Below, one piece after another: positions 29,101 to 38,595 of a stretch of 64,000 nucleotides of DNA. Origin of the DNA: Aurantiochytrium sp. KH105 (Eukaryota; Sar; Bigyra; Thraustochytrida; Thraustochytriidae); NCBI GenBank assembly GCA_003116975.1, contig BGKB01000020.1, forward strand, positions 434,001 to 498,000, read 5' to 3'. The first letter of the stretch is position 1. Every line of letters begins with the position of its first letter. The notes beneath the pieces are model-generated. The model made no database searches and was not told the DNA's origin. It saw only the letters and a list, made by a program, of their open reading frames with translations. Position numbers and translations under genes: made by a program.

Positions 29101-29399
29101 GCAATGGTCTTGGTTTTGACCGCATTGATCGCGAGGAGGTTGCTCGGCTCAAGAAGGAGGGCCATGTGTCGGTCGACCGCGTGCCCGACGACATTCTAGA
29201 CTCTGTCACGGAATTTTATCGTTGCAAGCAGCCCGAGTGCTTTCGTGTGTTTTGGGAGGGGCCCAAGTTTGACCACTGCTGGGAGCTTTACGAGACGCTC
29301 AAGCTTGGCGAGCAGCGCAGCGCGTCGGATCCCACGACAGCCGGAACCGCTGCTGCCAACAATGAAGTCGACAGTTCGACTCCGTCCTCTGCAATATAA
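26139..29399 (+). CDS. EXD3/mut-7-like nuclease: DEDDy exonuclease, YbaK domain, Mut7-C
   Basis: 1086 residues from the ATG at 26139 (an ATG at 25959 is possible). The first about 410 residues are helical. Residues about 415-620 form a 3'-5' exonuclease of the DEDDy type: GMDGEW (D, E), FSSDIDVL (D) and HYAALDAYVL (Y, D) are all present. Residues about 690-830 match the YbaK/prolyl-tRNA-deacylase fold (LGVGEAQVLKSMAYMV, LPGGGLGPVSAVTP). Residues about 850-1055 are the Mut7-C PIN-like ribonuclease: LVDNMLGRLGKIMRMVGLD, then RVFLTTDRKVAEMY, ending in a zinc ribbon with CMMC and CKQPEC. MUT-7/EXD3 and related proteins act in small-RNA or tRNA metabolism. The inserted YbaK domain is the odd part. 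YbaK proteins deacylate mischarged tRNA; whether this copy is active is unknown. Confidence 0.86.
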   Translation: MAQTSASAALTASAASTSGHSEALQMALVQLRKADWSDEEAVRKEARAALAALRDVGCKGDKTSKSKATKKASATQWMNRREALRVGLEQLVQEELVKTVVLFEEIADAPAFQELLFVCLDAMSRALQRATSGRAETLDENASVRALALCDRLLERRRQVYIAENAEGIRDSLSAISVLRIMQVYRVRVSHASGAETATCAVARFYRLMERRTEMKKNVWERETSFAVKELTELIVQFDLVRDASWPVDVADLVRCCVELHWFQLMSKLVAADSTKDLARVFIRTALSMKPPNMWKAHGCMKEYRLEREFPELVQAFRRGSLETCAEKGKHAELLFRLENYRDPKLTAFVTGLLVDQGEHWLAQHLADRLQLARNTPEYLRIDQETVKQIEQERQQTYLRLPREIEASIVFVCTDASANEACAWLDGLGASDIVGMDGEWKASLKSGRNLASVLQLSSRERIFLLDLLWLMDAANKKKTTIGTPGSSSSRQLLCNALQRLFRREDVVKVAYGFSSDIDVLTKSYPGHSCWQAIYSLLDFAHVSVREEGSGQWAASYCRKVSRGLKDVVLQVLGKKLSKLEQLSNWEARPLRAGQMHYAALDAYVLTQIADAVFPPLQGIPSKLLTRLDHQAVRSRDGMGQHGASQKEAVVKGLEEMDLFKSAEAEMRRRCEQYGIRFVDSLESSNELEGAEVRVIKLASPMVAVKKVAEALGVGEAQVLKSMAYMVHEGAKSWKPVMVLVRGDSSVKEGQLAAWAQTMVRRASGDECQRFFGLPGGGLGPVSAVTPRFQVLCDSAVKEVSGPVYAGLGSLERIARYDSVNTLLTICGDARTSVAGVSSKAVTQQPTLRPISALETKFLVDNMLGRLGKIMRMVGLDCTKVQEVPGVEELLAASVANSQAAKVPMKEQTARKRAQSLLRTKELKLALAAARAEQRVFLTTDRKVAEMYREDDVVLLDNFSNRYAQFDEVCKRLAIKLDAGSFLTRCMMCNGLGFDRIDREEVARLKKEGHVSVDRVPDDILDSVTEFYRCKQPECFRVFWEGPKFDHCWELYETLKLGEQRSASDPTTAGTAAANNEVDSSTPSSAI

Positions 29400-30307
29400 G
29401 ATGCGAAACCGTAAACCGAAGCACAGCAACCGCAACGTCCACCGGGCGTTTGTTCTTTCCCTCTCTTGTATGTGAATGAGTGCTTGTTTTTTTTGTTTGT
29501 TTTTTTTCACGAGCGTTGGTATTAAGCGTTGCCTTCATTTTTCGACGAGTTCCGTGGTATACTGGTGCTTTCGTACGAAACCGTCAACGTCTGTCTGTCT
29601 GTCTGTCTGACTGACTGGCTTTCCCAAATGTGCTCCCTGTTTTCTTTTCCTTTCCTTTCCTTTCTTTTCCTTTTATTTCTTCTGGCTTTTCTTGTCCATT
29701 CTTTTCTTCTCTTTTCTTTTCTTTTCTTTTCTTCTCAATCGTTGCCATGAACACCGGCCGCACACATGCACCGCCTGCACCTGGCTGCTGCGTCTGGCTC
29801 TTCCCTCTGAGGACGAAAACAAAAAGCGCGTCCAGTTCACGGCGGCTTTACGGCCGGCCGGCCGGCTGCCGCAGGCCTCCGCGCGCTCACCTTCGTCACT
29901 TCCGGCCGTTGAACGTGCTCGACGGCAAGGCGTGCACGCTGCCGTGCTCGTGCTGCAAGTGCACGCCATCGTCCACCCAAAACACACCTCGCCACTCCCT
30001 CCCCTACCTACCTACCTACCTAACAGTACATGGCAGCACTGGCAAGTGCACCGCGGCGCCTTCGTCGCTACCGCGCGTGCTTCAGCAGCTTGCTGCGGCC
30101 ACGGCTGCGCGTGCGTGCGTCAGCAGCAGTGGCAGCTGCAGCGACCGCGCGTGCGACGCCGCAGCTGCTGAGGCTGCCGCCACTGCTGCTGCTTCTTCCT
30201 CGCGTGCACGAACAGCCGCATCCTGGTACTTGCGCGCGGCCCCAAATCGTCCCTCTTTCGCATCCACCACCATGGCCAGTGGCAACAGCAACCAGGCAGC
30301 AGCATGC

Positions 30308-30338
<31 letters not shown>

Positions 30339-32349
30339 TGGCCGCTCCGGCGCGCCCGCGTCGCTCGCCGGCGTCGCCTCGCACGCACGCGCGACGCGGC
30401 GTCGAGTCCTGGTCCGCCGCCGCCCGAGGCGAGGACAGGAATGAGCTGCGCGCCGTCGCCGCGAGGAACTTCTTCGTTCCCGAGGGAAGGGGGGGACGAG
30501 TGGCCGCAGCGTGCCGCAGGGAACCCCGGAGAGGCCGCCGGGAAATCTCGGCGGCGCTGACGCGAGCGCGGAGCCGCTGCTGCAGCTCGAGACCCTCGCG
30601 CCGCGCCGCAGCTGAGCCGCGAAGCTCCTCCGCGCGGCCGGCAGCGGCGCGGAACCGACCGGCGCGCGTACGGAGGCTGGCGGCGCGAGGTCGGTTTGGC
30701 GAGGGGGCCTGACTGGCCTGCCGGCTGGCGCGAGCGCGTTGGACAGGCACGCGGCAGCGGCACGGCCAGCAGCGACACGAGGACCAACCGCGCTGACCGT
30801 GAGGCCGACGCCTGCGACGCCTGCGACGCGCGCAGACTGACCGACCGCAGCAGGCAGCCGCACCGGCCAGGACCGAGGGAGGGGCAGCGGCCGATGGCGC
30901 GAGAGACGGAGTTCGCGGCGCGTCAGCGCCCCGCGGAGGGAGGGAGGGAGGGGGGGAGGGATGGTGGCTTTTTTGAATTCGCAAGCTTCTCCTCCTCGAG
31001 CCCGAGCTCGAGCTCGAGCTCGCGCGCGGCTGCGGCGGCGGCGGCGACCGACCTGCGAGCAGCCGCAGCCGCAGCTGCAGCTGCAACGAACGGGCTCATC
31101 GCACGACACGCACGGCACGGCCGAAGACTTTTCGCGGCGCTGACGGCTTCGCAGCAGTAGCTTGGAAGACAGGACACCAGCCCGAGACCCTCGCGTCTCC
31201 GCGTCGCAGGCCGCACTGCTGCTGGCTGCAACTGGCGGACTCGACTCAAGCCGTATACGCTCAGCCGCCGTCGCAGCGGCCGCGCGCGCGGCGTCGGTGA
31301 TCGCACGCGGTGCGACGCGGTGCGGCACGCGGCGGCTCCGTTCAAAATGCAAAACCCGGCAGGTTTCAAATGAACGTTTGCGCTTCTTTGTTTCCCCTTC
31401 ACTTCGTCGCGTCGTCTCGTCGCCTCCGGCTCTCCCCAGGAAAAGTCTCCGCGCCCCCGCCGCGCGCCGTCTTATCCTCGCTCCTCCGTCTTATCCTCGC
31501 TCCCACCGCGCCTGGCGCGCGGAACCCAGGATATCCTCGGCCCCGACGCGGGACGCCTGACGTGCGTCCCGCCTCCGCTGGCCACCCGTTCTGGCGCCCC
31601 GCAGGACCGCCGCGCCCGCGCTGAACGCGCCGCCTGCGCGGGGGTTTCGGAGAATCCGCTAGCTGGTATCTAGACCGTTCTAGGCGACGGTTGACTTTCT
31701 TTTCTTTTTTTTTTCTGAAAAACTTGTTGAGAAAAGAAAAATTGAATTTTTTTTTTGAAACACGCGCTGCACCAACGAGGCGACCAGGTCTTCCTCCCGC
31801 GCGCGCCCAAGCTGGCGCCCGAGCTGGGCTGGGCGAGGAGCCGAAGGCCAGCCGCGCGGGGTGGCGCGAGGTGAGGCGCGTTTGTGCAGCGCGGCGGTGC
31901 GTGCGGCCTGCTGCTGCCGGCTTCGGGAGGCGGAGGCGGTGGCCGGTGGGGAAGGGGGGGGGGCGGCCAGTCCCTTCTTCTTTCGGGTTTCGAATCTCCT
32001 TCTCGCCGCCCCTTCGCTCTCTCACTGGTCACTCACTGCCAGAGAGGCTGCCGTGAAAAAGAAAAGAAAAGAAAAGAAAAAGAAAAAGGAAAAAGGAAAA
32101 GGAAAAGAAAAAGGAAAAGAAAAAGAAAGGCGCAGCGGCGGCAGTTCCGAGGCGGCGGCAGCAAACCCGAAACCCAGACGCGCCCGTGCACGCAAGCAAG
32201 CACGCAAGCAAGCAAGAAAGCAAACAAGCAAACAAGCACCGCCTGCTCGACGCTCGCTAGGAGCCTCTGCAGACGCTCGCGAAGAAGAAAGACACCGACC
32301 GGTAGCAAAGTAGTCCGTCGCAAGAAGACAAGCAAGCAAGTCAAGCAAG
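29400..32349. other. Long repeat-rich intergenic region and eEF3 leader
   Basis: Nearly 3 kb without a supported gene. It contains CTGT tetranucleotides (29589-29613), TTTTC units (29640-29735), CTAC units (30003-30022), AAGC units (30307-30338), a G-rich GGGA tract (30936-30960), GAGCTC repeats (31000-31022), AAAAG units (32055-32130) and CAAG units (32190-32240 and 32328-32349), the last running straight into the eEF3 start codon. Long open frames occur on both strands because of the GC-rich sequence, but none resembles a protein. Confidence 0.6.
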
Positions 32350-34546
32350 ATGGTGTCGCAGGAACTGTGCCAGAAGCTGCTCAAGGCTGAGTCCAACGAG
32401 GCGCTCAAGGAGGTCGCCGACCAGCTCGCCGCCGAGGTCAAGGATGCTGGCGTCGAGAGCCTCGTCGGCAGTGAGGGTCTCCTCAAGACCCTCGATGCCG
32501 CCCTCGGCGACCAAGAGAACGCCATTGCCCGTGAGGGTGGCGTGCTCCTCTTTGGCGCCCTCAGCAAAAAGGTCAAGGGCGCCGCCCTCCCCTTCCTCCT
32601 CCCCCGCCTGGACGCCGTCATCGACCAGGCCGGTGACAAGAAGTCCTCGGACCTGCGCAAGGCCGCCAGCAAGAACGCCAAGGCCGTCGTCAAGGCCATG
32701 ACCCCGGCCCCTGTCGCCATGATCTTCGACCACCTCCTCAAGGAGGCCCAGGAATCCCCCAAGTGGCAGGTCAAGGTGCTCTGCATGGAGCTNNNNNNNN
32801 NNNNNNNNNNNNNNNNNNNNNNNNNNNNNNNNNNNNNNNNNNNNNNNNNNNNNNNNNNNNNNNNNNNNNNNNNNNNNNNNNNNNNNNNNNNNNNNNNNNN
32901 NNNNNNNNNNNNNNNNNNNNNNNNNNNNNNNNNNNNNNNNNNNNNNNNNNNNNNNNNNNNNNNNNNNNNNNNNNNNNNNNNNNNNNNNNNNNNNNNNNNN
33001 NNNNNNNNNNNNNNNNNNNNNNNNNNNNNNNNNNNNNNNNNNNNNNNNNNNNNNNNNNNNNNNNNNNNNNNNNNNNNNNNNNNNNNNNNNNNNNNNNCCC
33101 ACCAACCACTTGGACGTGCTCAACGTCCAGTGGGTCGTCGACTACCTCATGGGCGAACCCTGCAAGAACGTGACCTCGCTCATTGTCTCGCACGACACCA
33201 AGTTCCTCGACAACGTCGCCACCCACATTATCCACTTTGACACCCTCAAGCTCAACAACTACAAGGGCAACCTGTCCAAGTTCGTCGAGCGCTTCCCCGA
33301 GGCCAAGGCCTACTACGATCTTACCGCCTCCAAGCTGGCCTTCAAGTTCCCCAAGCCTGGTCCTCTCGACGGTGTCAAGTCCAAGGGTCGCCCCATCATG
33401 TCCATGACTGACGTCTCGTTCACCTACCCGGGTTGCGAGAAGCCCCAGCTCGAGCACATCAACGTCCGTGTCTCGATGGCCTCGCGCATTGCCTGCGTCG
33501 GTGCCAACGGTGCTGGCAAGTCCACCATGATCAAGCTCCTCACCGGCGAGTTCAAGGCCTCGCACGGAACCGTCTTCAAGCACCCGAACTGCAAGTTCGC
33601 GTACGTCGCCCAGCATGCCTTCCACCACATCGAGCAGCATCTCGACAAGACCGCCAACGAGTACATCCAGTGGCGCTACCAGGGTGGTGAGGACAAGGAG
33701 GCTCTTCGCAAGGAGACCGTCAAGATCTCCGACGAGGAAGCCGCCAAGATGAAGGAGCCCATGACCGTCAACGTCGAGACCGAGGACGGCAAGACCATCA
33801 AGGAGAAGCGCGTCGTCGACCGCATTCTTTCGCGCCGCAAGAACGGCAAGACCCTCGAGTACGAGGTCAAGTGGGTTGGCAAGTCCCAAGACATGAACAC
33901 CTGGTTCCCCCGCGACAAGCTCGAGGACCTCGGCTTCAAGAAGCTCCTCGACGAGGTCGATCGCCGCAAGGCCGCCGCCGAGGGTGCCTTCCAGCGTGTC
34001 CTCTCGCAGGCCAACGTCGAGAAGCATCTCGAGGACGTCGGTCTTGACCGTGAGCTCGGTACGCACAACCGCATCCGCTCCCTCTCGGGTGGCCAAAAGG
34101 TCAAGGTCGTGCTCGCCGCCGCCATGTGGGATCAGCCCCATCTCATCATTCTCGATGAGCCCACCAACTACCTCGATCGCGAGGCCCTCGGTGCTCTCGC
34201 CACCGCCATCAACAACTTCGAGGGTGGTGTGCTTCTCATTACGCACAACCAGGAGTTCGCTGATGTGACCACCCGCGAGACCTGGGTCGTCGCCAACCAC
34301 CGCTGCGACATCAAGGGTGATGCCGACTGGGCCGCCTACGCCGCCGAGGCTCTCGAGCTCGCGGCCGAGGAGGAGCAGGTCGATGCTTCCGGTAACAAGA
34401 TCGAGAAGAAGCGCACTCCCAGCGATGTCAACGCCAAGGACAAGAAGAAGATGATCAAGGCCCTCAAGAAGAAGATCAAGGAGGAGGACGACATGACCGA
34501 GTTCGAGGAGGAGTGCGCCATGGAGTGGGGCCTCTTCTCTGCCTAA
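32350..34546 (+). CDS. TEF3: Elongation factor 3 (ABC-F ATPase), interrupted by an assembly gap
   Basis: The 5' part (32350-32792) encodes MVSQELCQKLLKAESNEALK through an N-terminal HEAT-repeat region of about 148 residues. The 3' part (33098-34546) resumes at PTNHLDVLNVQWVVDYL, the Walker-B end of the first ABC domain. It contains a complete second ABC domain: GANGAGKSTMIKLLTGEF (Walker A), the chromodomain-like insertion EYEVKWVGKSQDMNTWFPRD, the signature LSGGQKVKVVLAAAM and IILDEPTNYLDREALG. It ends in a lysine-rich then acidic tail MTEFEEECAMEWGLFSA. eEF3 is an ATPase that helps release E-site tRNA and clear aminoacyl-tRNA selection in fungi and some protists. Codon use is far more biased (GCC, AAG, CTC, GTC) than in neighbours, as expected for an abundant protein. 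The two halves lie in different frames across the 305 N, so the gap size is nominal. Confidence 0.93.
32793..33097. other. Assembly gap (N run)
   Basis: 305 consecutive N inside the eEF3 gene. By family length the missing part should be roughly 1.2-1.4 kb (end of the HEAT region and most of ABC1). Confidence 0.99.
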
Positions 34547-34660
34547 AGTTTGAATTTATGATAAGAGGATCTGTGATGATATGATAAATTGATGAGTCGG
34601 TGATCGCTCATGATTGAGAAAAGCAACAGCGGACACGAATCGAGGTCAATGCAAAAAATC

Positions 34661-34785
34661 ACAAGAAGAAAAAGAAAAAAATCAAGGACAAGGATTGAAT
34701 GACCGAGTTCGAGGAAGAGTGGGCCATGGAGTGGGGGCTCTTCTCTGCCAAGAGTTTGATTCTATGATAAGAATGATGAACATGA
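34661..34785 (+). pseudogene. Decayed partial copy of the eEF3 3' end
   Basis: Aligns with the eEF3 C-terminal codons and the start of its 3' UTR at an offset of about 206 bp (ATGACCGAG at 34493 and again at 34699). The copy retains ATGACCGAGTTCGAGGA, GCCATGGAGTGGGG, CTCTTCTCTGCC and TATGATAAGA. The in-frame stop at the end of the original is changed and a new stop lies just before the ATG, so it cannot extend eEF3. The upstream Lys-codon stretch is present but has slipped. Similarity runs beyond the stop codon into non-coding sequence, which points to a DNA-level tandem duplication, not a retrocopy. Confidence 0.85.
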
Positions 34786-34831
34786 TGACTTGGTGGTAAC
34801 GGCCCGAGAACGTATTTTAGTGATGGGCTTC

Positions 34832-37451
34832 TTAGAAGAAAAGCAAGGCGAAAGCCAGCGACAAAAGTACCTGCATCGTAGCCAGCGCGGCATGTCTCGA
34901 GGCCCCAGAAGGCTCTGAGCCATTGCACTCTTCGTACGGCAGAGGTTCACTGGTGGGCGCGGTACTGTATCGGAAAATGCTACCAGTCAGGTCGCAAATT
35001 TTTCATCTGTGGAATAAGGAAAGACAACTTACATGTCTGTAAGAGCAGTGAGTTCGCTCATTGAGCAAGGGAGCGCAGAGATGGAGTTCCCCGAAATGTC
35101 GCTGGTAAAAAGTATTCGACGTCAATACACGAGGTTTTAGTGATTCTGTGTCTCTATCGGACCAACTTACAGGCTTGTGAGGCTCGTCAGGTTTCCAAAG
35201 CTCTCAGGGAGGCTGCTGAGCTGATTGTTTTGTAGATTTCTAGTTCGAGGGAAATGAAAAGAACTGTGAGTAACTCGCGTTTGCGGGCCTGCTAACGAAA
35301 ACAAAAAAGAACTCACAGGTCGTACAAGGTTGTCAGCTGGCCAAAGGCCTCCGGGACCGACGTAAGCTGATTCCCTCCGACATCACTGTGTGAAAAAAGA
35401 GAGCAGACCTGTCAGTCACGAGGTTTTTTTCGAATGGAGAAAATAACAGATTTGCAGCGAACGTACAAGTCGGACAGCCGCGGAAGATCGAAAATGGCAT
35501 CAGGAAGTAAGGTGAACTCATTGGAAGCGATATTCCTATTTTCGTCATGATTCCAAAAGAGCACGTCATAATTCGGTGTCAGCAATCTTCCTTTTTCTCT
35601 GAAGCTTCGAAGCAGAAAAACGATACGGATGAAATGAGTAACGTACAGAGTTTTGAGCCACGTGAGACTGCTGATTTGGCTCGAGAAGGTGGACATCTGA
35701 TTCGAAGCGAGGCCTCTGGATTGCAACGAAGTCGAAGGAACTTAGGTTAGAGGCGAGCTTCGCATGTGTCGAAAAAAAAATATCACGTACAGCCACTCCA
35801 TTCGCGTAAGATTGTAAATACTTTCTGGAAGCGAGGAAAACTGGTTCGAGCGAAGCTCCCTTTGAATTTAACGTGTGTCAGCATCAATGTCGAGACATCC
35901 TACCCAAAGAGCAGACTTACAGTGCGTAGAGGCGCGGCAGGACGCCGATGCTTTCAGGAATGGATGGAATCTCGTTCGATCCCAGGTTGCTGCAACGGCG
36001 GTTCATCTTTCGTTAGGCGAAGAGCAACGCTCGAACTGTGCTAGATAAGGTCAACGTACAGGACACCTAGCCTCTCGAGGCCACTGATACTCTCTGAAAC
36101 GGCAGTGAGCTGGTTCGACGCAAGATTGCTGTGTATTTAATTAAAGCTTGTTAGCACAACGAATCACGCGCAGGCAACTGGAGAAAGGACTTACAGATCA
36201 GTCAAATCCGAAAAGCTGAAAAGGCTCTCTGGAAGCAAGGACAGCTGGTTCGAAGCGAGATCACTGCGCATTTTTTTATTCAAGCGTAACCTCGAGTTAG
36301 CTTTCCACAGGATGACATTCAGCGAGTCAAGCGTTCTCACTTACAGACGATTCAATGCTGTACAGACACTGAGGCTTTCAGAAACCGAAGACACAAGATT
36401 TGTCGCGAGGTAGCTAGCACAATAATCACGTTGTCGTTAGTGCACGACGTAAATGGTTCGATCGACCGATGGATCGATATCAACAGCTTGGATGAACGGA
36501 CTTACAGCTGCTTGAGAAAACTGAGGTTGCTGATTTCCTCCGGAACGGAGCTTACTTGATTCGAAGCAAGATTCCTGCTCGTCAAGGTTATTTTTTTTGT
36601 TTCGTCAGCAAGAGCTTACTCCTTAACTCATGCAGCTGAAACGTACAGGTATGTAAGAGCCGTGAGATCGAGAAGGTTATCGGGAATCGAAGTGAATTCG
36701 TTTGAGTCAAGCTCTCTTTGCGCAGGAAAAGTTAGATGAAGAGCGGAACACTTGAAAAAAGCTACGCGGAGACGAGGATACGTACAGTTTTACGAGCTGA
36801 TTAAGGCTTGAAAGACCACTTGGCATGGAACTCAGCTTGTTGTACCGAAGGTCTCTGGTGGCTCAATCGCTGTTAGTTAGTTGCTGGCGCAAGAATGTGT
36901 CGAACGATGCAGAAAAAAAGTAGAACTTACAGCCACCGAAGCGACGAAAGTTGGTTCATGCTACCAGGAAGTGCCGTGAGCTCGTTGGATGAGAGCCTCC
37001 TGTGTTTCTTTTGTGTGAGCTCTCTCTTTCGCTCGCTCGCTCTCTCGCTCTCTCGCTCTCTCTCTCTCGCTTCCTTTGTGTCCCTCATTCTCTCTCTTTT
37101 TTATCTGTATCTTTGGAGAAAATAACTTACAAGGTCGTGAGCTTGTTGAGGTTCCCAATAGCTTCGGGGAGCTTTGTAATGGTTCCAGCTTGAAAGGCCC
37201 TAGGGTCGCACAAAACACATCATCAGCAAGGCAAATACGCGAGAAGCTAGGGCGCGTCCCGTGGCAACTTACATGTTCTCGAGATTTACGAGTTCCCCGA
37301 GCGGGGGTGACAGTCCGTCAAAGCTGTCTTCATACACGCATTCGAGTCGAGTTGTCTCGCTCGCGGAGCACGGCGACGGCGAACAGGTGCAGTCGCCCGC
37401 CGCCAGCAGCGGCGCGCTGACTAGCACGAATGCAATAGCAGCAAGCCGCAT
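34832..37451 (-). CDS. GPI-anchored leucine-rich-repeat protein, 17 exons, one LRR per exon
   Basis: My spliced model on the minus strand, in order of transcription: 37451-37273, 37199-37131, 36999-36931, 36854-36786, 36715-36647, 36574-36506, 36413-36345, 36263-36195, 36128-36060, 35989-35921, 35859-35791, 35715-35647, 35535-35467, 35385-35317, 35239-35171, 35101-35033, 34964-34832. It gives 448 residues with no internal stop. Exon 1 holds a signal peptide (MRLAAIAFVLVSAPLLAAG) and a cysteine-rich cap. The fifteen middle exons are each 69 bp, phase 2, one 23-residue LRR of plant/bacterial type (for example NLASNQVSSVPEEISNLSFL). Exon 17 ends NGSEPSGASRH then a hydrophobic tail with stop, a GPI-attachment pattern. 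Donors read GTAAGT, GTACGT or GTGAGT and acceptors AG. Introns are 61-131 bp. It is likely a cell-surface recognition or adhesion protein. Confidence 0.88.
37019..37070. repeat. CTCG/CTCT microsatellite inside an LRR-gene intron
   Basis: Simple CTCG and CTCT repeat within the second intron of the LRR gene (37000-37130). At 131 bp this is the longest of its introns. Confidence 0.8.
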
Positions 37452-38595
37452 CCTTTAGATCAACTCCGACTGACCGACTGTCTTGCTTGCTTACTTGGTT
37501 ACTTGCTTGGTCGCTCGCTCGCTTGCTTTCTCTCGATGCTTCTCTTTCCGCGACGTGGAGATTACGGTCTGCAGTGCATCGCATGCCGCGATGGAGCGTG
37601 TACGCGTACGTTCTCCCCTCGGCCCGCGCGATTTTGTCCCGAGCCATCGCGCGTGCAACACGCGCGCGAAAGCCAGCTGCGAGACGGAAGTTTTACGAAA
37701 TTTCATGCATGCTCGAGATCGGTTTCTTCGTGGGACGCACGTACATTCATTCATTCGTGAACTCGGTCCTTTGTTCCAAATCCTTCATTCGTTTGTTCGT
37801 TCGTTCGTTCGTTGCTTCATCGAGTCTTGCGCACGCCTTCTGCGAAGTTCTTGCCCCAACTTCAATCCGGGTTCCCTCGCAGACGACTTCTGCAAGAGTC
37901 CCCGTCATCCAGCTCTGCTCCCCAGCTAGGCGTGCATGTCCTCTGCCAGCGTGCATGCGCTTGTACCACCACTACTACCACCCGCTGGATTGTGCGATTC
38001 TTCTCGTCACCTCGCCGCACGACGCGGCACGTCCTTGAAGTACTCGAAGGCCCCGCGAGCCGAGCGCGACGAGCACGCGAGCAAGGCACAATTCTTGTTG
38101 CTGTTGCTGTTGCTGTTGCGCAAGCGCGACGAGCACGTTGTCGCAGAGTCCGGCCCCCTTTCCGCGCGGACGCGCGCGCGCAAGGGCAGGCAAGGCGCGC
38201 ACGCTCTGCGTGGATGGACGGGGCCGCCCTGGAGAAGCTGCTCGAGCTGAGGCCGCGCGAGAGCGGGAGGCCCCGGGGCCGAGGCTTGCTTGGGTGCGCG
38301 GTGCGGGACGTGGATGAGGGCCGAGGGGAAGTCGATGCCGCATCCTGGCAAGGGAGCAATGCGAGGAGATAATGTGCGATGCGATGCGCAGGCGCTGTTC
38401 CGGCGCCGCGCGGCGGCGGCGAGATTCGATCTTGGATCCAGCGGGGCAGGGTGGACGGAGCTGGTGCGATAGTCGATCGGTCGGCTTGGATCGTGAGATG
38501 GTGATTGATTGACGAGTGTAGGACCTTACCTTGGGCCAAAATTATTGCGCAAACCCCGAAGCCAAGAAGGGCGATCTGCAGAGAGACTTGTCAAG
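37452..38595. other. Divergent promoter region with simple repeats
   Basis: Between the LRR gene and the acetyltransferase. CTTG/CTCG tetranucleotides lie at 37482-37530, next to the LRR start, and TTCG units at about 37785-37815. Long GC-rich open frames on both strands look non-coding. The acetyltransferase frame is open from 38509 without an ATG. Confidence 0.55.

Noticed and set aside
30082-31352. Open frames in the eEF3 upstream region
   Set aside because: Arg/Ala/Ser-rich products on both strands with no domain, no consistent start and repeats throughout. GC-rich DNA leaves few stop codons.
34832-37272. Regularly spaced repeats as a CRISPR array
   Set aside because: The 69-bp repeated units are in-frame LRR codons with splice sites, and the spacers are introns; repeat identity is partial.
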